This document shows positions 26,664-34,625 of a DNA stretch of 64,000 bases, one piece after another (the stretch's first letter is position 1; each line of letters begins with the position of its first letter). This DNA comes from Arcobacter cloacae. GTDB taxonomy: Bacteria; Campylobacterota; Campylobacteria; Campylobacterales; Arcobacteraceae. The stretch lies in contig NZ_CP053833.1 of assembly GCF_013201935.1 (NCBI RefSeq), positions 930,001 through 994,000 of the forward strand, written 5' to 3'. The notes beneath the pieces were generated by a model. The model searched no databases and was not told the DNA's origin. It saw only the letters and a list, made by a program, of their open reading frames with translations. A program made the translations under genes and the position numbers.

Positions 26664-28234
26664 TAATTTCCTACTTTGTAATCTGATAGATTGTGAATTA
26701 TTATTTGTTTATTCCCTTTATATGAAGCTAAATGACCTCTTAAAATAGTGATATATTCACCATTTTTAGGAAGTAAATCTCTATTTTTTGCATATAATTT
26801 TATAAATTTCTCTTCATCAAGATATAATCTTGAATTTTTTACAACACCTTTTAAATTGGTGATAATTTCATTATCATATTTAAAATCAAAAATATCAATA
26901 GTTGAAGCATCTAAATAAAAATCTTTATAGTTTTGAATTTCACTTTTTTCTTCTTCTACAATAAAATCTTTTATCTCTTTTAATCCATTAAAATTTTGAA
27001 TTTGATTTACTTGAAGATCATAAGAGAATCCTTCTTTTAGATCTTTTGCATTGTTATAAAGATATATAGCCCTATCATTTGTTTTTTTGATAATAGCTTT
27101 ATCCTCCTCTTTATAAATTACAACAACATCTTCTAAAAACAGAGGTTCAATTAATTTTTCTTTTTTGTATAAATCCAAAATTGAACTTATCTCTTCTTTT
27201 TCCATTTGTTTTAAAGGGTTTTTATCCTCTTTTTGAATAGAAAACTCTGCAAAAATTGGTAAATGATCTGAAAAACCTTCTCCTTTATGAATTTTATTAA
27301 ATTTATCACTACTCATTTTCCATCTAATAACTTCATTATTTTTATATAAATAATCAGGTTTAAAAACTTGAAATGATTTAGGAATATAGGATAACTTTTT
27401 ATTATCAAATAGTGCAGGGGAAACGATGATATTATCAGGAGTATTGTTTTGATTTTTAAATTTTGTTGAAAATCTCTCATTCGATGTTAAATCTAGCCAT
27501 AAGTTATAATGAACTCTTTTTTCTTCTTTTAATACATCATCATAAGTTACAAATTTTTCGTTTATTGTTGTATTTAAAATATGATTAATTCCAGTTATTC
27601 CCATAGAGTTATTTAATTTTTGACTTTTTTTAAAAGTTTCAAATTCATTATAATCAGCATTAAAATCACCAATTAAAATATAATCATAATCTTTTTCAAG
27701 TTTTACTAATCTATCTTGTAAAGTTTTTGCGTATTTTATTCTGTAACTCTCTCCAACATTTTTTGAAGGCCAATGATTATTGAAAATTTTAAATTCGACA
27801 TTTTCATAAACAAAAGTTGTTTCTAAAATAGGTCTGAAAAGTTTTGTTTCAAATTTTACATCTAAATTTTTTGAATTTTTAATCTCTATTTTTGATAATA
27901 TTCCTAATCCAACAGCAGAATTTGGATATTTAATAAAAGAGTAATATTTGTATTTAGGTATTTTTTTTTGTAGAAGTCTTATTAAATCTCTGTTTTCAAT
28001 CTCTTGCAAAGCAACAATATCAGCATCTAAATCTTCTAAAACTTTTATAATATTATTAAGTTTTATATTGAAATTTCTTTGATTCCATAAAGTTTTTCCA
28101 TTTGGTATAAATTCTTGGTATTCAGTTTTATCATTTTCTAAATCAAAAAAATTTTCTACATTATAAGAAGCAATTTTTATATTTTGTGCATTTAAGGAAA
28201 TTAAAGTTAAAAAAATAAAGATTAATTTAAACAA
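26663..28234 (-). CDS. Endonuclease/exonuclease/phosphatase family protein with extra C-terminal domain
   Basis: A 523-residue protein with a signal peptide (MFKLIFIFLTLISLNAQ) and an EEP catalytic domain over about residues 20-330. Motifs are IASYNVENFFD, VALQEIENRD, FNNHWPSK with a catalytic His, LIGDFNAD and the final SDHLPIFAEF. The C-terminal 190 residues carry a separate beta-rich region with short repeats resembling an OB-fold, as in some secreted nucleases. It probably degrades extracellular nucleic acid or a phosphodiester. It overlaps murJ by one base. Confidence 0.8.
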   Translation of the reverse strand: MFKLIFIFLTLISLNAQNIKIASYNVENFFDLENDKTEYQEFIPNGKTLWNQRNFNIKLNNIIKVLEDLDADIVALQEIENRDLIRLLQKKIPKYKYYSFIKYPNSAVGLGILSKIEIKNSKNLDVKFETKLFRPILETTFVYENVEFKIFNNHWPSKNVGESYRIKYAKTLQDRLVKLEKDYDYILIGDFNADYNEFETFKKSQKLNNSMGITGINHILNTTINEKFVTYDDVLKEEKRVHYNLWLDLTSNERFSTKFKNQNNTPDNIIVSPALFDNKKLSYIPKSFQVFKPDYLYKNNEVIRWKMSSDKFNKIHKGEGFSDHLPIFAEFSIQKEDKNPLKQMEKEEISSILDLYKKEKLIEPLFLEDVVVIYKEEDKAIIKKTNDRAIYLYNNAKDLKEGFSYDLQVNQIQNFNGLKEIKDFIVEEEKSEIQNYKDFYLDASTIDIFDFKYDNEIITNLKGVVKNSRLYLDEEKFIKLYAKNRDLLPKNGEYITILRGHLASYKGNKQIIIHNLSDYKVGN

Positions 28235-28282
28235 GAAGGACTCCGATAATTTTTTTGTAATATTATCGAAGATATTATTTTT

Positions 28283-28313
28283 ATAAGGTAAAACTATAAA
28301 AGTTTTACCTTAT
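28283..28313 (-). terminator. Hairpin after the desulforubrerythrin gene
   Basis: A perfect 13-base inverted repeat (ATAAGGTAAAACT and its complement) with a five-base loop starts ten bases after the rubrerythrin stop on the minus strand. The trailing side is AT-rich but not a clean U-run, so termination or mRNA 3'-end protection are both possible. A weaker hairpin follows at about 28243-28268. Confidence 0.6.
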
Positions 28314-28322
28314 TAAAGATAT

Positions 28323-28982
28323 TTAACCTATAGTAACATCTTTAGATTTTTTCTTGAAATACTCTTTTTCAACTCTACACAATGGACACTCTTTTGGTGG
28401 TTTTTTACCTCTGTGAACATGTCCACATACTTCACAAACCCACTCTTCTTCTTCATCAGATTCTAAGAAACCTTCTTCAATTAATGCTTGTTTTAATTCT
28501 AAATACTCTTTTTCGTGTTCAACTTCAACTTTCCCTATTGCTTTGAACATTCTTGCTATCTCTTTTAATCCTTCTTCTTTAGCAATTGCTTCAAAATTTG
28601 GATACATCTCTTCATGTTCGTATTTTTCACCATCAGCTGCATATTGTAAGTTTTTCTTAGTTGAGTCTAACTCTACATTATGAACTAATTTGTTATAAGC
28701 TTTAAATTCAGCAATTGCATGATATTTTTCATTATCAGCAGCCTCTTGGAAAAATCTTGCAATTTTATGGAAACCTTCTTCAAAAGCTATTTGTGCAAAA
28801 AATTCATATTTATTTCTAGCTTGTGATTCCCCTGCAAAAGCTTTCATTAAATTTACAGCTGTTAAATTTTCAGTTATCATTTCCATCTCTTGTCCACAGC
28901 AGTGTAATTTCCCACCACCAACAGTTTGTACTTCTACTTCATTACCACATTTATTACATTTATATGTTTCATATTGTCTCAT
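28323..28982 (-). CDS. Desulforubrerythrin (non-heme iron peroxidase)
   Basis: A 219-residue three-domain iron protein. An N-terminal desulforedoxin-like site has C9, C12 and the CC pair at 28-29. A rubrerythrin four-helix di-iron domain (about 40-175) shows ExxH-type ligands in FAGESQARNKY, NEKYHA and VEVEHEKEY. A C-terminal rubredoxin domain has CEVCGH and CPLC (about 183-203). This architecture is known from Campylobacter jejuni and reduces hydrogen peroxide. It is divergent from a PerR-like regulator with a Fur-family operator between them, which fits peroxide-stress control. Confidence 0.94.
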   Translation of the reverse strand: MRQYETYKCNKCGNEVEVQTVGGGKLHCCGQEMEMITENLTAVNLMKAFAGESQARNKYEFFAQIAFEEGFHKIARFFQEAADNEKYHAIAEFKAYNKLVHNVELDSTKKNLQYAADGEKYEHEEMYPNFEAIAKEEGLKEIARMFKAIGKVEVEHEKEYLELKQALIEEGFLESDEEEEWVCEVCGHVHRGKKPPKECPLCRVEKEYFKKKSKDVTIG

Positions 28983-29009
28983 TTTTTTCTCCTACTTTAA
29001 AATATTTTT

Positions 29010-29015
29010 ATTATA
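29010..29015 (-). promoter_or_regulatory. Putative -10 box for the desulforubrerythrin gene
   Basis: On the minus strand TATAAT lies 28 bases before the start codon, with AGGAG as ribosome binding site in between. Confidence 0.5.
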
Positions 29016-29052
29016 ACGTTTTTTAATTATTTTTTGATAAAAATTATTTATA

Positions 29053-29129
29053 AATAATTATCAAAGGATAATAATTATCGTTTGTGAATTATAAAATATT
29101 AAAACTTAAAAGAAAATTATTATCCTTTG
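29053..29129. promoter_or_regulatory. Fur/PerR-type operator and 15-base inverted repeat
   Basis: GATAATAATTATC at 29067-29079 is a perfect 6-1-6 palindrome of the Fur-family box type. The ten-base AATAATTATC occurs twice (29053-29062, 29070-29079). A 15-base block CAAAGGATAATAATT (29062-29076) recurs exactly in inverse orientation at 29115-29129, over the -35 region of the regulator gene. The whole lies in the divergent gap, so the regulator probably controls both genes. Confidence 0.65.
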
Positions 29130-29142
29130 CTAAATTTTATGT

Positions 29143-29148
29143 TATAAT
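29143..29148 (+). promoter_or_regulatory. Putative -10 box for the PerR-like gene
   Basis: A perfect TATAAT lies 14 bases downstream of the inverted operator copy. It leaves a leader of nearly 90 bases before the start at 29244, which is preceded by GAAAGGA. Confidence 0.45.
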
Positions 29149-29243
29149 ACTTTATGTAAATTTTAAAAATAAATATTTAAAACTTATATATTTTATGTGG
29201 AAATAAATATTTAAGTAGTATTATTCCGCGAAAGGAAATAGAA

Positions 29244-29648
29244 ATGACAAATTATACAAATTTATTAAAAGAATATGATTTAAAAGTTACTCCACAAAGA
29301 GTAGCGATTGTTGAAGAACTTTATAATAATGGTCATATGAATATTGATGATTTATACAAAAAACTATTATCTAAGTTCCCTTCTATATCATTAGCAACCA
29401 TTTATAAAAATATAAATGCAATGGTTGAAAAAGTTTTTTTATCTGAAGTTAAGTTACCAAATTCAAAATCAGTTTATGAATTGGTAAAAGTTGAACATGC
29501 TCATTTAGTTTGTTCTTCGTGTGGACATATTGAAGATATAATGTTAGATGCTTCATCTATTTTGGAAGAGGCTTCTAAAATTACTTCTTTTAAAATTGAT
29601 TCTACAAATATAGTTTTAAGTGGAATTTGCCCTAAATGTTCAAAATAG
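29244..29648 (+). CDS. perR: Fur-family regulator, PerR-like
   Basis: A 134-residue Fur-superfamily repressor with the N-terminal winged helix (KVTPQRVAIVEEL, then PSISLATIYKNINAM as recognition helix, about residues 47-61). A metal-binding dimerisation domain follows, with HAHLVCSSCGH (about 88-98) and CPKC at the C-terminus forming a structural zinc site. Length and the ISLATIYKN segment resemble Campylobacter PerR more than its longer Fur. The adjacent peroxidase gene and operator support a peroxide-sensing role; Fur or Zur remain possible. Confidence 0.85.
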   Translation: MTNYTNLLKEYDLKVTPQRVAIVEELYNNGHMNIDDLYKKLLSKFPSISLATIYKNINAMVEKVFLSEVKLPNSKSVYELVKVEHAHLVCSSCGHIEDIMLDASSILEEASKITSFKIDSTNIVLSGICPKCSK

Positions 29649-29673
29649 TCTAGTTTTAAACTAGGCTATTTTG
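29641..29673. terminator. Bidirectional terminator hairpin
   Basis: A 16-base inverted repeat with one wobble pair (CAAAATAGTCTAGTTT with AAACTAGGCTATTTTG) spans the end of the PerR-like gene and the end of the convergent antiporter gene. The T-run after each arm fits intrinsic termination in both directions. Confidence 0.72.
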
Positions 29674-30579
29674 TATTACTAATCCTAAAATTATCAATAA
29701 AGCAATCCCCGCTGATTTATTATAAAGTTTATTTGCTGTTATAAATACTAGCATTAAAGTTGCTATAAAAGCTGCTGTTATATCAAAATAATAACTAGAA
29801 AAATCTACATTAAGTGGATTTATAATTGCTGATAATCCTAAAACCATAGTAAAGTTTGCTACATTTGAACCTATTATATTTCCAATTGCTAAATCAGCAT
29901 TATTATTTATAGCTGATTTTATAGAAATAGTAAGTTCAGGTAAAGAGGTTCCAAAAGCAACTAAAAACAATCCTATCATCCATTCACTAACACCAAAACT
30001 TCTTGCTATATTTCCTGCACTATCAATCGCAAAATTTGCTCCAACAATTACAAAAACAAATCCAATTAGAAGTAAAATAGCTGTTTTTAACCAATTAAAT
30101 TTCTCTTTTAATAAATCCTCATCTATATCTTCTTCAAGAGAGTTTGAATTAATCAAAAACATAACATATGCACCCATTAACAATAAAAATAAAACTCCAT
30201 CAAACATTGATAATTTTCCATCAATTCCCATTAAAATAAATATTAAAATAGGAAAAAGTGACCAAGCTGAATCTTTAGCAAATAAATCCCTATGTGGATT
30301 TATTTTTTTTGCAAGTAAAAATACTAAACCTAAAACAAGTGAAATATTAAAAATAGTACTTCCAATTACATTTGCAACGGCAATATCAGCACTTCCTTTT
30401 GCTGATGCTGACATTGAAACGGCCATTTCAGGAAGACTTGTACCAACAGCTACTAAAGTTGCACCTATTACAAAACTTGAGATATTAAAATGAAGGGCAA
30501 TTCTTTCACTCTCTTTTATTACAAAATCAGCCCCATATATAAGTGCTGCCATAGAGATTGTAAAGATAATCAAATCCAT
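29656..30579 (-). CDS. Calcium/sodium antiporter family protein (YrbG-like)
   Basis: A 307-residue inner-membrane protein with about ten membrane segments in two inverted halves. Each half has the CaCA alpha-repeat signature (VGTSLPEMAVS near residue 46, FGTSLPELTIS near residue 208, each followed by a GNIIGS-type motif). The family exchanges cations such as calcium for sodium or protons. It starts one base before the ybeY stop region and is co-transcribed with ybeY and radA. Confidence 0.92.
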   Translation of the reverse strand: MDLIIFTISMAALIYGADFVIKESERIALHFNISSFVIGATLVAVGTSLPEMAVSMSASAKGSADIAVANVIGSTIFNISLVLGLVFLLAKKINPHRDLFAKDSAWSLFPILIFILMGIDGKLSMFDGVLFLLLMGAYVMFLINSNSLEEDIDEDLLKEKFNWLKTAILLLIGFVFVIVGANFAIDSAGNIARSFGVSEWMIGLFLVAFGTSLPELTISIKSAINNNADLAIGNIIGSNVANFTMVLGLSAIINPLNVDFSSYYFDITAAFIATLMLVFITANKLYNKSAGIALLIILGLVIQNSLV

Positions 30580-30580
30580 T

Positions 30581-31000
30581 TTATGAATTCCTAACTATTA
30601 AACTATCTGGTAAATTAAATTTTTTTATTAACTCTTCTTCTTTATTTCTGTGTTCACCATTATCAACTTCGTGGTCATATCCTAAAAGATGCAAAATTCC
30701 GTGAATAAATAAAAGTGAAAACTCTTCATCAAAGCTATGTCCATACTCTTTTGCTTTTTCTTCCACAAAATCAGTTGAAATTACAATAGAACCCAAAGGC
30801 ATATTAACAAAATCATATTCAAGGGGAAAACTTAAAACATCAGTTGCTTTGTCTATATTTCTATGCTCTTTATTTAATTCTTTTATTTCATCATTTTTTA
30901 CAACAAGTAACTCTATATCTTTTTTTGTTAAAGTTTGGGCTATTTTTTCTAAACCTAAAATATCAATTTCAAATTCAGTTCCATTATCTAAATCAATCAT
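30581..31000 (-). CDS. ybeY: rRNA maturation endonuclease YbeY
   Basis: A 139-residue metalloprotein with the family's zinc motif [12 protein letters not shown] (about residues 105-116) and the [10 protein letters not shown] segment. YbeY takes part in 16S rRNA 3'-end maturation and ribosome quality control. It lies between radA and the antiporter gene in a compact minus-strand operon. Confidence 0.95.
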   Translation of the reverse strand: MIDLDNGTEFEIDILGLEKIAQTLTKKDIELLVVKNDEIKELNKEHRNIDKATDVLSFPLEYDFVNMPLGSIVISTDFVEEKAKEYGHSFDEEFSLLFIHGILHLLGYDHEVDNGEHRNKEEELIKKFNLPDSLIVRNS

Positions 31001-31008
31001 TTTTTTCC

Positions 31009-32358
31009 TTAAAATAGTTCTATCATCTTTGATACTTCATCAACCGCAAAAGTTTTAATATCAAGTTTCAGATTTGTTTTTTGGGCAATTACAGCTTTTT
31101 TCATACCTTGAGCTTGTGCTTCTTTTAACCTTAAATCAATAGAATAAACATCTTTTATTTCACCAGTTAGGGAAACTTCACCTATAAATGCTGACTCTTT
31201 TGAAATAGGTCTATCTCTAAAAGATGAAATAATTGCAGCAATCACAGCTAAATCGGCTGAACTCTCTTTGATTTTTATACCACCACTTATATTTATAAAA
31301 ACATCATAATTATTTAGTGGTAAATCAATCTTTTTTTCAAGCAAAGCTAAAAGCATAGTTAGTCTATTTGCATCAAAACCTGTGGCACTTCTTTTTGGAT
31401 TTGGGTAGGTGCTTTCAGTTACAAGTGCTTGAACTTCCAAAATTATAGCACGACTTCCCTCCATAACAACTGTAAGAGCAGAACCACTTTGAGCTTTACT
31501 TTTATCAAAAAACTTTGAAGCTATATCTTTTGCACTTATTAATCCCTCCGCTGTCATCTCAAAAATACCAATTTCCGAAGTTGAACCAAATCGGTTTTTA
31601 AAACCTCGCAGCATTCGCAGTTCTCTACTAGCTTCTCCCTCAAAATATAAAACAGTATCAACCATATGTTCCAAAACTCTTGGACCTGCAATACTTCCAT
31701 CTTTTGTAATATGTCCAATAATAAACATAGCAATATTTGACTCTTTTGCTTTACGCATTAATTCAAAGGTGATTTCTCTTACTTGTGAAACACTTCCTGG
31801 TGCTGATGTTAGATTTGATGAATAAATAGTTTGAATAGAATCTATAATCACTACTTCATAATTTTGTCTTAAAAGTTCATCTTGAATCTCTTCAAGTTTT
31901 ATTTCACTTAATAAAAATAGGTCATCATGGTTTGCATCAAGTCTATTTGCTCTTAGTTTTATCTGCCCAGCACTTTCTTCCCCTGAAACATAAAGCACTT
32001 TTTTCCCTGATTTTGAGATACTTCCTGCAACTTTTAATAAAAGGGTTGATTTTCCAACTCCTGGACTTCCTCCAATTAAAGTTAAACTTCCTGGAACTAT
32101 TCCTCCTCCTAAAACTAAATCAAATTCATCATTAAAAGAAGAAAATCTTGTTACATCATCTTGTTCAATCTGTGTTATAGGTTTTGCTTTTGAAGTTGTA
32201 TTTATGATTTTTGATGAATGTTTTAAAACCTCTTGTTGTTCTTGATTTAACTCTATAAAAGAGTCCCATGAACCACAATTTGGACATTTTCCTAGCCATT
32301 TTGTAGATTGTTCTCCACAATGTTGACACTCAAAAAGTGATATTTTCTTTTTTGCCAT
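31009..32358 (-). CDS. radA: DNA repair protein RadA
   Basis: A 449-residue RadA with the N-terminal four-cysteine zinc finger (CQHCGEQ, CPNCGSW), a RecA-like ATPase core with Walker [11 protein letters not shown] (about residues 93-102), the RadA-specific KNRFG motif and a C-terminal Lon-like domain. RadA is a hexameric helicase that drives branch migration in recombination and repair. Length and motifs are standard. Confidence 0.97.
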   Translation of the reverse strand: MAKKKISLFECQHCGEQSTKWLGKCPNCGSWDSFIELNQEQQEVLKHSSKIINTTSKAKPITQIEQDDVTRFSSFNDEFDLVLGGGIVPGSLTLIGGSPGVGKSTLLLKVAGSISKSGKKVLYVSGEESAGQIKLRANRLDANHDDLFLLSEIKLEEIQDELLRQNYEVVIIDSIQTIYSSNLTSAPGSVSQVREITFELMRKAKESNIAMFIIGHITKDGSIAGPRVLEHMVDTVLYFEGEASRELRMLRGFKNRFGSTSEIGIFEMTAEGLISAKDIASKFFDKSKAQSGSALTVVMEGSRAIILEVQALVTESTYPNPKRSATGFDANRLTMLLALLEKKIDLPLNNYDVFINISGGIKIKESSADLAVIAAIISSFRDRPISKESAFIGEVSLTGEIKDVYSIDLRLKEAQAQGMKKAVIAQKTNLKLDIKTFAVDEVSKMIELF

Positions 32359-32444
32359 TTTATTTCCTAGCTATTTTATGTGTTATTATAATGAAAAAAA
32401 AATTATGCTTAATAAAATATTACATTTTGTAATCTAAATTAGAA

Positions 32445-32450
32445 TACAAT
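32445..32450 (+). promoter_or_regulatory. Putative -10 box close to the start codon
   Basis: TACAAT ends five bases before the ATG at 32456, with no purine-rich ribosome binding site between them. If used, transcription would begin at or beside the start codon and give a leaderless mRNA. Confidence 0.35.
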
Positions 32451-32455
32451 CCCAA

Positions 32456-32944
32456 ATGAAAAAAATAAAACTATTCACAGACTCAAGCGTAAATCCTCAA
32501 AAAAAAATAGGCTTTGGAAGTTTTCTTCTTTTGGAAGAAAAAAATATCTCTTTTGAAGAGATGAAAAAAAACATAAAAATAAAAAAATTTGAAAATACAT
32601 CTTCTACAAAACTTGAACTTCAAACTTTACTTTGGGCATTAGATGAATTAGATGATGAAAACATAACTATTGAAGTTTACACAGATTGTCAAAATATCAT
32701 AGGTTTACAAGATAGAAGAGAAAAACTAGAAAAAAATAATTTTCATTCATCATCTGGAAAACTTATGAATAATTATGAGTTATATAAAGAGTTTTTTGAA
32801 AAAGTAGATAAGTTAAACATATCGTTTTTTAAAGTTAAAGGACATAAAAAAAGTAGTTTAAAGGATAAAATAGATGATATTTTTAATCTAGTAGATAAAG
32901 CTTGTAGAAATGCTTTAAGAGAAGATATTGCTTATTTAAAATAA
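32456..32944 (+). CDS. RNase H-like protein
   Basis: A 162-residue protein with a probable RNase HI fold. The expected acidic residues occur in order: D9 in LFTDSSV, Glu in KLELQTLLWAL (about residue 53), Asp in VYTDCQN (about 76) and a late Asp in LVDKACRNAL, after the KGHKK loop that resembles the HI-type histidine loop. It would cleave the RNA strand of RNA-DNA hybrids. The central region is divergent, so a stand-alone nuclease of altered specificity is possible. Its end overlaps the convergent deacylase gene. Confidence 0.75.
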   Translation: MKKIKLFTDSSVNPQKKIGFGSFLLLEEKNISFEEMKKNIKIKKFENTSSTKLELQTLLWALDELDDENITIEVYTDCQNIIGLQDRREKLEKNNFHSSSGKLMNNYELYKEFFEKVDKLNISFFKVKGHKKSSLKDKIDDIFNLVDKACRNALREDIAYLK

Positions 32945-32955
32945 ATAAGCAATAT
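32925..32955. terminator. Hairpin across convergent gene ends
   Basis: A perfect 13-base inverted repeat (ATATTGCTTATTT and its complement) with a five-base loop lies within the overlapping 3' ends of the RNase H-like and LpxR-like genes. Confidence 0.62.
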
Positions 32956-33919
32956 TTATCCCACCCCAATTTTCTCTTTCACTTTTTCCATCAATTCGCA
33001 CAAAATTTGAGCTTTTAAAACTAAGAGATAAAACAAAATCTTCTAAATAAGTATCAAGTGATACAACATGCACTATACTATCTTTTAGTCTGTCTAATTG
33101 ATAAGATTTATCATAGTTTGCAACATAAAAATAATCAGTATAAGAGTATGCTAAACCATAAGATAATGACCAAGCTAAGTTTTTGTTGGTTTTAGAATCA
33201 AGATTTAGAAGTTTGTTTTCATTTACACCCAAAAATTTTCCAACGGTATTAAAATTATTTGGATAATTGTTCCCATATCTTATCATGGAACCTATCAATA
33301 AAGCTCGATTATAGTTTCCTACATCTACTCTAAAATTATTTGTTAAATCCATTTTTCCATAGGAAAAATCGTGTTTAAAAGCCTTATACCCATAAGCATA
33401 AGAGAAGTTATATAAAAAATCATCTTTTAGTTGATTCTCCCAACCTTTTGGCTCTTCTCCACCAATTGCATTGTGAAAAGATTTTTGAAAACCATCAGTA
33501 TTTGTACTAGCTCCCACTGCACCTAAAGTAAGTGAATATTCATGAAAAAAATCTTCTTCCCATTTGTATAAAATAAAATCTAAAGTAGCAACTCCAGCGT
33601 ATGGTAAATCTTTTGTGATTTTTTCTTTTTTAGCCAAATCATTTGGTGTAAATGCAAGATGAGAGTAGGTCATACCTAATGTTTGATATTTTGTGTTATT
33701 GTTAAAAGTAGGAATTTTGGAGATGAAATCTAAAAAACTATTGTTATATTTTGAAGAATTATTTGTATCTTTGTTACTTAAATAGCTAATATAAACCCCA
33801 TTTGTATAGTGTTTATCTTGTCCATCTATTACATCATTTTCTATAAAAATTGAAAAAACTTCTGCATTTAGATTTAAAGCTAAAAAAGAAGTGAAAATAA
33901 TTTTTGGAAATAATTTCAT
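32936..33919 (-). CDS. Outer membrane lipid A deacylase, LpxR-like
   Basis: A 327-residue outer-membrane barrel of the LpxR (DUF2219) family. ATG at 33919 begins a signal peptide (MKLFPKIIFTSFLALNLNA), and an upstream extension in the same frame was not used. Family motifs follow: FIENDVIDGQDKHYTNGVY, with the catalytic Asn-Asp pair near residues 27-28, and MTYSHLAFTPND, which matches the histidine/TP region. LpxR removes the 3' acyloxyacyl group of lipid A and alters recognition by hosts. The C-terminus ends in Phe, typical of outer-membrane proteins. Confidence 0.82.
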   Translation of the reverse strand: MKLFPKIIFTSFLALNLNAEVFSIFIENDVIDGQDKHYTNGVYISYLSNKDTNNSSKYNNSFLDFISKIPTFNNNTKYQTLGMTYSHLAFTPNDLAKKEKITKDLPYAGVATLDFILYKWEEDFFHEYSLTLGAVGASTNTDGFQKSFHNAIGGEEPKGWENQLKDDFLYNFSYAYGYKAFKHDFSYGKMDLTNNFRVDVGNYNRALLIGSMIRYGNNYPNNFNTVGKFLGVNENKLLNLDSKTNKNLAWSLSYGLAYSYTDYFYVANYDKSYQLDRLKDSIVHVVSLDTYLEDFVLSLSFKSSNFVRIDGKSERENWGGINIAYLF

Positions 33920-33950
33920 TATCAAGCCTTTTATTGTAATATTGCCATTA

Positions 33951-33956
33951 TATAAT
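33951..33956 (+). promoter_or_regulatory. Putative -10 box for the esterase gene
   Basis: TATAAT lies 22 bases before the ATG at 33979 in the gap between divergent genes. Confidence 0.4.
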
Positions 33957-33978
33957 AAAAAAATTGGAAAAAAATAAA

Positions 33979-34542
33979 ATGATAATATATATTCATGGAT
34001 TCGCAAGTAGTGGATTTGGCTCAAAACCACAAAAATTTAAAGAGTATTTTGAAGATGAAATAATAACAATTTCACTTCCAACAATCCCAAATTTAGCAAT
34101 TGACACTTTAGAACAAATAATAGAATTTTCTTTAAATAAAGATGAAAATGTTTATTTAATAGGCTCATCTTTAGGGGGATTTTATGCACTTTATTTAGCA
34201 AATAAGTATGATTTAAAAGCAGTTTTAATAAATCCAGCAGTTAATCCATGGGGAACTTTGGATAGATACGAGGGAGTTGATTTTGTGACAAATTATTATG
34301 ATAATTCAAGATTTGAATTTACAAAAAATCATATAAAATCACTAAAAAATTATGAGGTTGATTTTATAAAAAATCCATCAAATTTTATTACACTTTTACA
34401 AGAAGATGATGAAGTTTTAGATTTTAGTGAAGCTGCTTTAAAACTTGAAGAAACAGAACTTATAATAGAAGAGGGAGGAACTCACTCTTTTGAGGGAATA
34501 GAGCGATATTTTAGGAAAATAAATAGTTTTTTTTATAATTAA
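33979..34542 (+). CDS. YqiA-like alpha/beta-hydrolase
   Basis: A 187-residue esterase-like protein of the YqiA group. It has YIHGFASSG at the N-terminus, the nucleophile elbow GSSLGGFYA (about residues 62-70), an aspartate in EDDEVLD and the histidine in GGTHSFEG. These small cytoplasmic serine hydrolases cleave short acyl esters; natural substrates are unknown. ATG at 33979 was chosen over a TTG 15 bases upstream because it directly precedes the conserved first strand. Confidence 0.82.
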   Translation: MIIYIHGFASSGFGSKPQKFKEYFEDEIITISLPTIPNLAIDTLEQIIEFSLNKDENVYLIGSSLGGFYALYLANKYDLKAVLINPAVNPWGTLDRYEGVDFVTNYYDNSRFEFTKNHIKSLKNYEVDFIKNPSNFITLLQEDDEVLDFSEAALKLEETELIIEEGGTHSFEGIERYFRKINSFFYN

Positions 34543-34625
34543 AATCTATTCATATAATATTTTGGAATAATTGGATAAAATAAATACAATTATGATGTAT
34601 TGAAAAATTAAGGAGAACTCTAAGA

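Noticed and set aside
33920-34030. Upstream extension of the LpxR-like protein
   Set aside because: It would bury the signal peptide 37 residues inside the protein and overlap the divergent esterase gene.
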